The notes under the pieces: generated by a model | The model's input: only the letters and a program-made list of their open reading frames with translations | Told to the model about the DNA's origin: nothing | The model's database searches: none | Program-made: the position numbers and the translations under genes | NCBI RefSeq assembly: GCF_001368915.1 | Contig: NZ_CSTE01000007.1 | Span: 1 to 63,531, forward strand | Length of the DNA stretch: 63,531 bases | DNA from: Haloferax massiliensis | GTDB taxonomy: Archaea > Halobacteriota > Halobacteria > Halobacteriales > Haloferacaceae | Reading direction: 5' to 3' | Shown: in pieces, positions 1 through 7,545 of the stretch | Position numbering within the stretch: the stretch's first letter is position 1 | Layout of the letters: each line of letters starts with the position of its first letter

Positions 1-174
1 GTCGCGGACCAGATAGTCGTCGACGCCGACCGATCCGTCTCCTGTCTCGTCGCGCTCGACCGGACGCTCGAAGGCGTCCCGGAGCGCCGAGACGACCGAA
101 TCGGAGACAACGCCGTCGGCCGCGACGTAGAGAATCGCGCCGGCGGCGGTGCCCCCTGAACTCGGGGGAGACAT
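1..174 (-). CDS. N-terminus of an unidentified protein, cut by window edge
   Basis: The first 58 codons are visible, starting MSPPSSGGTAAGAILYVAAD. After a Gly/Ser-rich lead, a hydrophobic strand ILYVAADG is followed by an amphipathic stretch. This vaguely recalls the first strand and helix of a receiver-like alpha/beta domain, but the usual acidic pair after the strand is not seen. The AT-rich box at 202-210 sits about 32 bases upstream of the ATG, which supports this start and a leaderless message. No function is assigned. Confidence 0.55.
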   Translation of the reverse strand, partial: MSPPSSGGTAAGAILYVAADGVVSDSVVSALRDAFERPVERDETGDGSVGVDDYLVRD

Positions 175-201
175 GTTAAATGGGAGATATTCAGAGAGCC
201 A

Positions 202-210
202 ATAATATCT
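202..210 (-). promoter_or_regulatory. TATA-like box for the edge gene
   Basis: On the minus strand this reads agatattat, about 30 bases before the ATG at 174. It lies in the only AT-rich stretch of the gap 175-289, as expected for an archaeal promoter with a very short or absent leader. Confidence 0.5.
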
Positions 211-289
211 TGCGGGCGAACGGTCGGAGTTTCGAGGGACGGGAGTCGAAGACGGCCGGGCGAGCGAGTGGTCGACGCGCCGTCGCGGC

Positions 290-1906
290 CTACCCCTGTC
301 CGACCATCCGCTCTTCGTCGTCCCACTCGCGCTTGCGGAGTTCGTACTTCTGAATCTTGCCGGTCGCGGTCTTGGGAATCTCCTCGACGAACTCGAACTC
401 GCGGATGGCCTTGTAGCCGGCGAGGCGGTCGCGGGTGTACTCGGTCAGTTCCTCGGCGGTGACGCCGGGGTTCTCCACGTCGCCGTTCGCGGGGACGACG
501 AACGCCTTGGGCGTCTCGCCCCACTTGTCGGACGGCGCGGGGATGACCGCCACGTCGCCGAGGGCGTCGTGGTCGAACAGCGCGTCCTCCAGTTCGACCG
601 AGGAGATGTTCTCGCCGCCGGAGATGATGATGTCCTTCTTGCGGTCCTGAATCGCTATCATCCCGTCCTCGTTGACGACCGCGAGGTCGCCGGTGTGGTA
701 CCAGCCTTCGAGGCGGTCGTTGAACGCGTCGTGGGTCTCGTCGGGTTTGTTCCAGTACTGCTCCATCACCTGGTTGCCGCGGACGACCACCTCGCCGATG
801 CTGGCGTCGTCGCGCGGGACCTGTTCGCTATCGTCGTCGACGACGCGCAGGTCGGTCCCGAGCGGCGCGACGCCCTGCCGCTGTTTGAGCGAGAAGCGAA
901 GGCCGCCCTCGTCGGGGATGAGCCGGTTCGCGTCCGAGGTGGCGATGAGCGGGCCGGTTTCGGTCGCACCGTACAGCTGCGTGAACTCCCAGCCGAACTC
1001 CGATTCGGTGTGGCGAATCGTCGCGCTCGGGGCGGCGCTGCCGGCGGCGGTCACGCGGACCGGGTTGTCGCCGGCGTACGCCGGGTCGTGCTCCTCGGCG
1101 TACTCGCGCAGGATGGACAGCACGGTGGGCGCGCAGCAGAAGAACGACACGTCCTCGTTGGCGATGGCGTCGAACACCCGCTCGGCGTCGACCCCGCGGG
1201 TGCAGACGTGTTTCGCCCCGCGGCCGGTGACGGCGTAGATGTGGCCCCAGCCGTTGACGTGGAACATCGGGAGCGTCCACAGATACACGTCGTCGTCGGC
1301 GATGTGGTGGTGAATCGTCACCAGTTGGGCGTGGAGCGACTCGGTGCGGTGGGTCCGGCAGACGCCCTTCGGGTCGCCGGTCGTCCCCGAGGTGTAGTTG
1401 ATGGTGATGAGTTCGTCCTCGGACATCTCGGGGCGCTCGTAGTCGTCGGCGTCGGCCTCGTCGAGGAACGCCTCGAAGTCGAGCCAGTCGCCGTCGACGG
1501 CGGCGGGGTCGTTCGTCACGAACACCTCGGCGGGCACGTCGTCGCGGACGGCCTCGATTTTCCCCGCGTACTGGTAGTCTGCGTAGACCACGCTCGCGCC
1601 GGAGTCCGAAAGCAGGTACTCGTAGTCCTCCGTCGTGAGCCGGTAGTTCAGCGGGACGTGAAGCGCGCCGCACTGCATCGCGCCGAAGGCCGCTTCGAGG
1701 TGGCAGTGCGTGTTGGGGTCGAGCACCGCGACCCGGTCGCCCTTCTCGACGCCGCGGGATTGTAGCGCCGCCGAAAACCTGTCCACCCGCTCGCCGAACT
1801 CCGCGTAGGTGAAGCGCTCGCCGTCGACGCCGACGACGGCCTCGTAATCGCCGTAGTACGTCCGGGCCCGGTCGAGGAAGTCCGTCACGAGTAACTGTTT
1901 CTTCAT
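290..1906 (-). CDS. AMP-forming acyl-CoA synthetase
   Basis: This 538-residue cytoplasmic enzyme of the ANL superfamily would activate a carboxylic acid with ATP and CoA through an acyl-AMP. The family motifs are in order: phosphate loop [11 protein letters not shown] at 171-181, YGATETGPL at 312-320, HTGDL at 404-408, hinge [14 protein letters not shown] at 421-434 and the adenylation lysine in [10 protein letters not shown] (K517). The full length and lack of signal or membrane segments match medium- or long-chain type (AlkK-like) ligases. The acyl specificity cannot be read from the sequence. It is transcribed divergently from cbiP, and an AT-rich box at 1932-1940 is correctly placed for a leaderless start at 1906. 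It may feed beta-oxidation and has no obvious link to its neighbours. Confidence 0.93.
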   Translation of the reverse strand: MKKQLLVTDFLDRARTYYGDYEAVVGVDGERFTYAEFGERVDRFSAALQSRGVEKGDRVAVLDPNTHCHLEAAFGAMQCGALHVPLNYRLTTEDYEYLLSDSGASVVYADYQYAGKIEAVRDDVPAEVFVTNDPAAVDGDWLDFEAFLDEADADDYERPEMSEDELITINYTSGTTGDPKGVCRTHRTESLHAQLVTIHHHIADDDVYLWTLPMFHVNGWGHIYAVTGRGAKHVCTRGVDAERVFDAIANEDVSFFCCAPTVLSILREYAEEHDPAYAGDNPVRVTAAGSAAPSATIRHTESEFGWEFTQLYGATETGPLIATSDANRLIPDEGGLRFSLKQRQGVAPLGTDLRVVDDDSEQVPRDDASIGEVVVRGNQVMEQYWNKPDETHDAFNDRLEGWYHTGDLAVVNEDGMIAIQDRKKDIIISGGENISSVELEDALFDHDALGDVAVIPAPSDKWGETPKAFVVPANGDVENPGVTAEELTEYTRDRLAGYKAIREFEFVEEIPKTATGKIQKYELRKREWDDEERMVGQG

Positions 1907-1931
1907 TCATGATAGACCGGGCGGGCGAGCG

Positions 1932-1940
1932 AACTAAACG
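1932..1940 (-). promoter_or_regulatory. TATA-like box for acyl-CoA synthetase
   Basis: Reads cgtttagtt on the minus strand, centred about 30 bases before the ATG at 1906. No strong ribosome-binding site intervenes, consistent with a leaderless transcript. Confidence 0.45.
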
Positions 1941-2064
1941 CACCACTTCCGGCAACATTTCACAGAGCCGACGTGACCACCACAGTATGACGGGGAGGTC
2001 GTGGAGGGAGTCGAACGCGCCGCCGGACGCGACGGGGCCGCGCCCGCCCGACGCCGAAACGAAC

Positions 2065-2073
2065 ACCTTTGAA
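2065..2073 (+). promoter_or_regulatory. TATA-like box for cbiP
   Basis: The element acctttgaa is centred about 29 bases before the ATG at 2098. Its position rules in that ATG over the upstream in-frame start at 1909, which would lie upstream of the promoter. Confidence 0.45.
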
Positions 2074-2097
2074 CCGCGCGGCCCTGACTCCCGGCAG

Positions 2098-3648
2098 ATG
2101 ACGACGCCGACCCTCCTCGTCGCGGGGACCGCGAGCCACGTTGGCAAGAGCACCGTCGCGGCCGGGCTCTGTCGCCTGTTCGCCGACCGCGGCCTCTCAG
2201 TCGCGCCGTTCAAGGCCCAGAACATGAGCAACAACGCCCGCGCGGTGGCGACCGCCGCCGGCGACGATTTCGGCGAAATCGGCGTCTCGCAGTACGTACA
2301 GGCTCGCGCCGCGCGGGTCGCGCCGACGACCGACCACAACCCGGTCCTGCTCAAGCCCCACGGCGACGGCACCTCGCAACTGGTCGTCCACGGCCGGGCG
2401 GTCGGGCTCAACGCCGCCGGCGACTACTACGCGACCCACTGGGAGGACGCCCGCAAGGCGGCGGTCGAATCACACCGTCGGCTGGCGAGCGAGGCGGACG
2501 TGGTCGTCGCCGAGGGGGCCGGCTCCATCGCCGAGATAAACCTCCACGACCGCGATTTGGCGAACGTCGAGACCGCCCGCTTCGCCGACGCCGACATCCT
2601 CCTCGCGGCCGACATCGAGCGCGGCGGCGTCTTCGCCAGCCTGCTGGGGACGCTCGAACTCCTCCCCGAGGACGTGCGCGACCGCGTCGTCGGCGCGGTC
2701 ATCACGAAGTTCCGCGGCGACCCGAGCCTCCTCGAACCGGGGCTCGACGAAATCGAGGAGCGGACCGGCGTGCCCGTCCTCGGCGTCCTCCCCTACGACG
2801 ACCCCGGCCTCCCGGAGGAGGACAGCCTCGCGCTCCCCGCGGAAGGCGAGCGCGCCACCGTCGGCGACGACGACGGCGTCGCGGCCGAGAACGCGGTCAC
2901 AATCGGCGTGCCGCGACTCCCGCGCATCTCGAACGCGACGGACTTCGGCCCGCTTTCCGAGACGCCGGGCGTCCGGGTCGCCTACCTCCCGCTCGACGCG
3001 ACGCTCGACGGAATCGACGGAGTGGTCCTCCCCGGAAGCAAGAACACGGTCGACGACCTGCTCGCGCTCCGCGACGCCGGCTTCGGCGACGAACTCGCCG
3101 CGTTCGACGGCCCGGTCGTCGGCATCTGCGGCGGCTACCAACTGCTCGGCGAGACCATCGAGAACGCCGATATCGAGGGTTCGGGAGACGACGAGACGGT
3201 CGACGGGCTCGGCCTCCTGCCGGTGGTCACGCGGTTCTCCCACGACAAGCGAGTCGAACCCGTCGCCGTCGAGTTCGACGGCGCGGGACCGCTGGCCGGC
3301 GCGACGGGGACCGTGGACGGCTACGAGATACACATGGGCGACAGCCGCATCGTCGGCGACGCGAGCCCCGTTTCGGGCGACGGCGCGGCGCTCGGGCGGG
3401 TCGCGGGGACGTACATCCACGACCTGTTCGCCAACGACTCGCCGCGGAACGCGTTCGTGGACGCCGTGTACGAGTCGGCCGGGCGCGACCGGCCGGCGAC
3501 GGACCCGCTCGGAGCCGACGCGGACGCCGGCGCGTCGGGCGACCCCTACGACCGCGCCGCCGCGCTCGTCGCCGACAACCTCGACGTGGCGGCGCTCCGT
3601 GACGCGCTCGGACTGGAGTGGCGGAGTCGCCAACGCGGCGACGCGTAA
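2098..3648 (+). CDS. cbiP: Cobyric acid synthase (glutamine-hydrolysing)
   Basis: This 516-residue enzyme amidates side-chain carboxylates of adenosylcobyrinic acid a,c-diamide to make adenosylcobyric acid in cobalamin synthesis or salvage. The N-terminal dethiobiotin-synthetase-like ATPase domain begins with [10 protein letters not shown] (K17). It is followed by [10 protein letters not shown], typical of CbiP/CobQ. The C-terminal class I glutamine amidotransferase domain has the nucleophile in [10 protein letters not shown] (C344) and the histidine in GTYIHDLF (H441). The reading frame stays open upstream to 1909, but the family N-terminus begins at 2098 and the TATA-like box fits that start. 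No other cobalamin genes are in the window, so it stands alone here. A long Asp/Gly/Ala-rich insert near residues 470-485 precedes the C-terminal helix. Confidence 0.95.
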   Translation: MTTPTLLVAGTASHVGKSTVAAGLCRLFADRGLSVAPFKAQNMSNNARAVATAAGDDFGEIGVSQYVQARAARVAPTTDHNPVLLKPHGDGTSQLVVHGRAVGLNAAGDYYATHWEDARKAAVESHRRLASEADVVVAEGAGSIAEINLHDRDLANVETARFADADILLAADIERGGVFASLLGTLELLPEDVRDRVVGAVITKFRGDPSLLEPGLDEIEERTGVPVLGVLPYDDPGLPEEDSLALPAEGERATVGDDDGVAAENAVTIGVPRLPRISNATDFGPLSETPGVRVAYLPLDATLDGIDGVVLPGSKNTVDDLLALRDAGFGDELAAFDGPVVGICGGYQLLGETIENADIEGSGDDETVDGLGLLPVVTRFSHDKRVEPVAVEFDGAGPLAGATGTVDGYEIHMGDSRIVGDASPVSGDGAALGRVAGTYIHDLFANDSPRNAFVDAVYESAGRDRPATDPLGADADAGASGDPYDRAAALVADNLDVAALRDALGLEWRSRQRGDA

Positions 3649-3777
3649 ACCCGTCTCCGACGAGGCCGGTAACACGCCCGTAACCACCTGACACCGCCGT
3701 CAGCGAGCGTTTAACACCTAATAGGCGCTACACACGTTCGTCGGAGCACCCACCGAACTCCACCACCACACTCACAC

Positions 3778-4434
3778 ATGTCTCAACAGAAATCCGACTA
3801 CGCAGACGACGCCGACATCGACGCCGACCTCGACCGACTCCCCGAGGACGAGGCCATCGAAGTGACCGTCGAGAACCTCGAAGCGAGCGGGTTCGACGTC
3901 GTCGTCGTCGACACGGCCGACGAGGCGCTCGAAACCCTGCGGTCGCACATCCCCGCCGGCGTCTCCGTGATGAACGGCCACTCGACCACCCTCGAAGAGA
4001 TCGGGTTCGACGACTACCTCAGCGAGGGCGACCACGACTGGGAGAGTCTGCCGGACCAGATTTGGAGCATCGACGACGACGCGGAGCGACAGGCCGCCCG
4101 CCGCGACTCCCAGACCGCCGACTACTTCCTCGGCGGCATCAACGCCATCTCGCAGACGGGCGACCTCGTCGCCGCGGACCTCTCGGGCAGTCGCATCGGC
4201 GCGTACCCCTTCGCCGCCAGCAACGTCGTCATCGTCAGCGGCATCAACAAAATCGTCCCGACGCTCGACGACGCGCTCGACCGCCTCGAATCCGTCGCGT
4301 ACCCGCTCGAAAACGAGCGCGCGAAGGAGGCCTACGGCGTCGAGTCCATGATTGCGAAGCAACTCATCTTCCGGCAGGAAGTCGAGGAGGGCCGAACCAC
4401 CGTCGTCCTCATCCGCGAGCAACTGGGCTACTAA
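3778..4434 (+). CDS. LUD-domain (LutC/YkgG-like) protein
   Basis: The 218-residue protein matches the LUD domain family, whose members include LutB and LutC of the lactate oxidation complex. Visible family features are the early MNGHSTTLEEIG block, then ADYFLGGINAISQTGDLVAA, GSRIGAYPFAASNVVIVSG and NKIVPTLDDAL. The N-terminal 25 residues are Asp-rich and probably disordered, a common haloarchaeal feature. No LutA or LutB partner is nearby, so lactate utilisation is not supported; many haloarchaea carry stand-alone copies of unknown role. The 129-base gap upstream holds an AT-rich tttaacacctaatag at 3715-3729 as a possible promoter and a CA-rich leader just before the ATG. Confidence 0.85.
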   Translation: MSQQKSDYADDADIDADLDRLPEDEAIEVTVENLEASGFDVVVVDTADEALETLRSHIPAGVSVMNGHSTTLEEIGFDDYLSEGDHDWESLPDQIWSIDDDAERQAARRDSQTADYFLGGINAISQTGDLVAADLSGSRIGAYPFAASNVVIVSGINKIVPTLDDALDRLESVAYPLENERAKEAYGVESMIAKQLIFRQEVEEGRTTVVLIREQLGY

Positions 4435-4507
4435 CGTCCGACTCGCCTTTCCCTCGACACGTTCCCACGCTCCTCCGGGGAGCTTCCTGCGCCCGGTGAA
4501 TCCATCA

Positions 4508-4538
4508 CCACTACCACACCGGGCCACTACCACACCGG
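4508..4538. repeat. Two direct copies of a 15-base CA-rich unit
   Basis: The unit CCACTACCACACCGG occurs at 4508-4522 and again at 4524-4538, separated by one base, followed by a degenerate third copy (accaccaccatt). The tract is purely intergenic. It could be a slipped-strand duplication or a protein-binding array; nothing else in the sequence decides. Confidence 0.85.
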
Positions 4539-4649
4539 ACCACCACCATTCCCCCGGAACCCACCGTTTTTCGGTCCCGCATCGTGAGCCGCGTCTGTCG
4601 CCGGCAAAACGGCTCGAACTGGATAGTTCTCGGGAGGGCCACGGTCGGG

Positions 4650-4657
4650 GATATATC
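4650..4657 (+). promoter_or_regulatory. TATA-like box for the zinc-finger gene
   Basis: The element gatatatc is the clearest AT box in this gap. It lies about 48 bases before the ATG at 4701, which predicts a short leader of roughly 20 bases. Confidence 0.5.
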
Positions 4658-4700
4658 GAACCGTAGAAATGTTCTTGGGACTGGAGCCGAATCGTTGGGT

Positions 4701-4844
4701 ATGTCGGAACCCGCGCACCTGCTCGGCACGTTCGACGAAGAGGACTGCACCTACTGCGACGGCGACCTCGTGACCGGGAGCTACAAAGACAACGAGGCCA
4801 TCGTCTGCGACGACTGCGGGACGCCCGCGGTCCAACTCTGGTAA
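4701..4844 (+). CDS. 47-residue zinc-finger protein
   Basis: A very small protein with two CxxC knuckles, C16-x2-C19 and C36-x2-C39, which together can hold one zinc ion. It starts MSEPAHLLGTFDEEDCTYC and ends DDCGTPAVQLW. It resembles the family of tiny haloarchaeal zinc-finger proteins (the HVO_A0556 type, from memory). Such proteins are often regulatory or act in stress adaptation, but no target can be inferred. The frame is open upstream to 4584. The internal ATG was chosen because it follows the promoter and gives the compact conserved form. It is convergent with the binding-protein gene, with 24 bases between stops. Confidence 0.8.
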   Translation: MSEPAHLLGTFDEEDCTYCDGDLVTGSYKDNEAIVCDDCGTPAVQLW

Positions 4845-4868
4845 GGGGCCGTCGAAACGCCGGTCGCC

Positions 4869-6128
4869 TCAGTCGCCGGTGACGATGTCGGCGACGCGGT
4901 CGCGGTCGAACAGCCGTTCGGCCTCGGGAATCTCGGGATACGCGCCGCCCGCGTACTCCGGCCACGCGCCGAACTGGTCCGGATAGAGCTGTTTGGCGGT
5001 CATCTCCAACTGGAACAGGTTCATAATCGGCCCCTGCACCGGCGTCCCCGATGGGAAGACGCGCTCGTTCCGGACCGCGCTGAGTTCGCTCCCGACGGGG
5101 TGGTTTTCGAGGTCCCGTCGAATCGCCGCCACGTCGTAGTACGAGTCGATACCGTAGCTGTGGAGCAGTACGTCGGGGTCGATTTCGAGCATCGTCTCGA
5201 AGTCGTAGGAGGTCTCGAACGTCACGTCGCCGGCCGCGAAGGCGTCGGTGATCCCGAGCGGACGGATGTGCGAGGTCGCGAAGCCGGCTGCGTCGATTTT
5301 CGTCGGGTAGAACGTCTCGTCCATGTAGATGACGACGCCGACGGTCGGCCGCTCCGACTCGGGCGGGAGGTCCGACTGAATGGTGCCGAGGAGGTCGCCG
5401 TGGACCGCTTCGAGCGCCGCGAAGCGGTCTTCCTCCTGAAACACCTGCCCGACTTTCTCGACGATTTCCCAGAGCGTGTAGTACTCGTAGTCGGCGGCGT
5501 ACGGCTCGGGCGGCTGGGCGTGCGTGCGGCTGTAAGCGTTGCCGAACCACGGGCCGACCCGCTCGCGAATCTCCTCGACGTCCGACTGGTCCCAGCCGTC
5601 GAATCCGGCCACGAGCGCCGGGTCGACGAGGTGCAGGTCGGAGTCCAGTTCGTAGACGAGCTCCTTGTCGATGTTGACGCTCCCCGACCCCGAGTTGAGT
5701 TGCGCGAGGTCGCTCCGGTCGAACGAGACGCCGTCGAGGCGCTCGTAGTAGGCGTCGAGCGTCCGGCCGCCGGCGTCGCTGTCGAAGCCGAGGGAGTTCA
5801 CCGCGTCGCCGTGGCCGAAGGCGACCGCGGCGTCGGCGTAGACGAGGTTGTACACCATCACGCGCTCCGGGACCGATTCGAACGTCACGTCGCCGGCCGG
5901 CGACATCGACACCGCGTACCCGGCGGAGTCGCCGTCGGCCGCAGTCTCCGCGTCGGAAGCCGCTTCGGTCGCGGTCGTCGTCGCGGCCGTCTCTGTCGCG
6001 TCCGTCGGCGAGCTCGCGTCGTTCCCCCCGGCGCAGCCAGCCAGCAGGCCGCCGGCGAGCAGCGCGCCGCCACTTTTGAGATACGCGCGCCGCGTGGGTG
6101 TCGCCCGGTCGGTGAAGTCTTCGCCCAT
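4869..6128 (-). CDS. Tat-exported lipoprotein, iron/siderophore-type ABC binding protein
   Basis: This 419-residue solute-binding protein would sit on the outer face of the membrane. A twin-arginine signal (TRRAYLKSGGALLAGGLLAGC) ends in a lipobox Cys, followed by a Ser/Thr/Ala-rich linker to about residue 75. The body has the long-helix TroA/FepB-like layout used for Fe(III)-siderophore or metal chelates. It is a divergent paralogue of the protein at 6223-7458. Both share the distinctive GPWFGN and LFQLEMTAKQLYPDQFGAW blocks. The ATG at 6128 is preferred over a TTG at 6140, because the TTG would lie inside the operator at 6133-6146. No permease or ATPase gene accompanies it, so it must use a transporter encoded elsewhere. 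Confidence 0.85.
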   Translation of the reverse strand: MGEDFTDRATPTRRAYLKSGGALLAGGLLAGCAGGNDASSPTDATETAATTTATEAASDAETAADGDSAGYAVSMSPAGDVTFESVPERVMVYNLVYADAAVAFGHGDAVNSLGFDSDAGGRTLDAYYERLDGVSFDRSDLAQLNSGSGSVNIDKELVYELDSDLHLVDPALVAGFDGWDQSDVEEIRERVGPWFGNAYSRTHAQPPEPYAADYEYYTLWEIVEKVGQVFQEEDRFAALEAVHGDLLGTIQSDLPPESERPTVGVVIYMDETFYPTKIDAAGFATSHIRPLGITDAFAAGDVTFETSYDFETMLEIDPDVLLHSYGIDSYYDVAAIRRDLENHPVGSELSAVRNERVFPSGTPVQGPIMNLFQLEMTAKQLYPDQFGAWPEYAGGAYPEIPEAERLFDRDRVADIVTGD

Positions 6129-6132
6129 GGTT

Positions 6133-6146
6133 TTAGGCAACCCTAA
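6133..6146. promoter_or_regulatory. Operator 1, TTAGG-N4-CCTAA
   Basis: TTAGGcaacCCTAA is a perfect 5-base inverted repeat, 5 bases before the minus-strand ATG at 6128. It covers the region between TATA box and start, so a bound repressor would block the start of transcription. The form matches DtxR/SirR/Idr-type metalloregulator sites known from haloarchaea. Confidence 0.75.
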
Positions 6147-6148
6147 AC

Positions 6149-6158
6149 GGATAAATCC
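6149..6158 (-). promoter_or_regulatory. TATA-like box, minus-strand binding-protein gene
   Basis: Minus-strand ggatttatcc, centred 26 bases from the ATG at 6128, consistent with a leaderless message. It is embedded in an ACGGAT-AA-ATCCGT inverted repeat. Confidence 0.6.
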
Positions 6159-6168
6159 GTTTCGGAGT

Positions 6169-6182
6169 TTTGGCGAGCCTAA
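6169..6182. promoter_or_regulatory. Operator 2, one-mismatch TTAGG-N4-CCTAA
   Basis: TTTGGcgagCCTAA differs from the other two sites at one half-site base. It lies between the two divergent promoters and could act on both genes. Confidence 0.6.
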
Positions 6183-6191
6183 ATCGGTACG

Positions 6192-6199
6192 CCTATATG
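6192..6199 (+). promoter_or_regulatory. TATA-like box, plus-strand binding-protein gene
   Basis: cctatatg is centred about 27 bases before the ATG at 6223, again placed for a leaderless transcript. Confidence 0.65.
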
Positions 6200-6201
6200 T
6201 A

Positions 6202-6215
6202 TTAGGCGGGCCTAA
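6202..6215. promoter_or_regulatory. Operator 3, TTAGG-N4-CCTAA
   Basis: TTAGGcgggCCTAA is a perfect inverted repeat between the TATA box (6192-6199) and the ATG at 6223 of the plus-strand gene. It is the mirror of the arrangement at operator 1. Confidence 0.75.
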
Positions 6216-6222
6216 AAATACG

Positions 6223-7458
6223 ATGGCAGACAGCGACGGACCAACGCGCAGGAAGTTCTTGACCTACGGCGGTTCGGTCGCCGCCGGCGGACTGCTCGCC
6301 GGCTGTACCGGTTCGTCCGAGTCGGACGCGACGGCGACGGACGCGGCCGCGGCGGACACCGCCGCGACCGCCGAATCGACGGCGACGAGCGAGTCGACCG
6401 CGGAGTCGACGGCCGACGGCAGTTCGTACACGGTGTCGATGGCACCGATGGGCGACGTGACGTTCGAGGGCGTCCCCGAGAGCATCTTCACGCGGCTGAC
6501 CCACCACGCGGGGATGGCGTTCGCGCTCGGCCACGGCGACGCCGTCAACTCGATGCACGCCCCCGACTACTACGACGCGCTGTGGAACCAGTTCACGCCG
6601 CGACTCCCCGGCGTCGAACTCGACTGGACCGGCCTGTACTCGTCGTGGGAGCCGTCGAAAGAGCGGCTCTACGAACTCGACAGCGACGTGCACCTCGCCG
6701 ACCCCGCCAGCGTCTCCGCGCTCGGCAGTTGGAGTCAGGCCGACCTCGACGAAATCGAGGAGAACGTCGGCCCGTGGTTCGGCAACAGTTTCAGCGCGCG
6801 CCACCAAGCGCCGCCGACCGAGTGGGCCGACGCCTACGAGTACTACGGCCTCTGGGAGATATTCGCCAAGGTCGCGCAGGTGCTCAAGGAGGAGGCGAAG
6901 TACGAGGCGCTCGCGGCGGTCCGCGAGGAACTGCTCGCGGCGATTTCGGCGGACCTCCCCGCGGAGGCCGACCGCCCGACCGCCGTGCTCCTCGGCCCGA
7001 GCGACCTGGAGTCCATCTACGCGTACAACCTGAGCACGCCGGGGTTCCTGACCGCTCACACCCGCCCGCTGAAGCCGGTCAGCGCGTTCGGCGACGACGT
7101 GGAGTCCGGCTCGACCGTCGACTTCGAGACGCTCCTCGAAGCCGACCCCGACGTGATTCTCACGCTCGGCGGGATGCATCCGAACACGAGCATGCCCGAC
7201 ATCCGCGCGGGCCTCCGCGACGACCCCGTCGGTGCCGAGATTTCGGCCGTGCGGAACGACCGCGTCTACGCGCAGGCCGGCCGCTATCAGGGGCCGATAC
7301 TCAATCTGTTCCAGTTGGAGATGACCGCCAAACAGCTCTATCCGGACCAGTTCGGCGCGTGGCCCCAGTACAGCGAGGGGCCGTATCCCGATATTCCCGA
7401 AGAAGAACAGCTATTCGACCGACAGCGCGTCGCCGACATCATCAACGGCAATCTCTGA
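6223..7458 (+). CDS. Second Tat-exported iron/siderophore-type ABC binding protein
   Basis: The 411-residue paralogue of the divergent gene begins MADSDGPTRRKFLTYGG, a twin-arginine signal ending in the lipobox LLAGC, and has a Ser/Thr/Ala linker to about residue 65. The binding fold and C-terminal LFQLEMTAKQLYPDQFGAW block match its partner. The two central regions differ (SMHAPDYYDALW here, SLGFDSDAGGRTLD there), which suggests different ligands. The frame is open upstream through the divergent promoter region, but the ATG at 6223 fits the TATA box and the signal peptide. Operator 3 overlaps its start region, which implies metal-dependent repression. The pair may collect two chelate types for one shared permease encoded elsewhere. 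Confidence 0.85.
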   Translation: MADSDGPTRRKFLTYGGSVAAGGLLAGCTGSSESDATATDAAAADTAATAESTATSESTAESTADGSSYTVSMAPMGDVTFEGVPESIFTRLTHHAGMAFALGHGDAVNSMHAPDYYDALWNQFTPRLPGVELDWTGLYSSWEPSKERLYELDSDVHLADPASVSALGSWSQADLDEIEENVGPWFGNSFSARHQAPPTEWADAYEYYGLWEIFAKVAQVLKEEAKYEALAAVREELLAAISADLPAEADRPTAVLLGPSDLESIYAYNLSTPGFLTAHTRPLKPVSAFGDDVESGSTVDFETLLEADPDVILTLGGMHPNTSMPDIRAGLRDDPVGAEISAVRNDRVYAQAGRYQGPILNLFQLEMTAKQLYPDQFGAWPQYSEGPYPDIPEEEQLFDRQRVADIINGNL

Positions 7459-7545
7459 GTCGGCGACCGCGGACATCTCGTCGGGGCGACCTCGTGGCCT
7501 CGTCGGCGGCGGCGCGAACGGCGTCGACGGCGACGCGCCCGGCGG

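Larger units (their letters stand above)
4435..4700. other. Gene-free stretch between LUD gene and zinc-finger gene
   Basis: No convincing gene is seen in this 266-base gap. It contains a 16-base-period direct repeat (4508-4538), a short T tract at 4567-4571 that could help end transcription of the LUD gene, and the zinc-finger gene promoter at its right end. Confidence 0.6.

Noticed and set aside
569..1765. Long open frames antisense to real genes, such as 569-1765, 2470-3687 and 7828-9300 on the opposite strand
   Set aside because: GC-rich haloarchaeal coding sequence leaves opposite-strand frames open. These products are low-complexity Arg/Val/Gly-rich and match no family, whereas the sense frames carry full motif sets.
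1909..2097. N-terminal extension of cbiP to the ATG at 1909
   Set aside because: The extra 63 residues have no family counterpart and would begin upstream of the likely promoter at 2065-2073.
5848..6222. Extended frame upstream of the plus-strand binding-protein gene
   Set aside because: It runs antisense through the divergent gene and across the operators. The Tat signal and TATA box both place the start at 6223.
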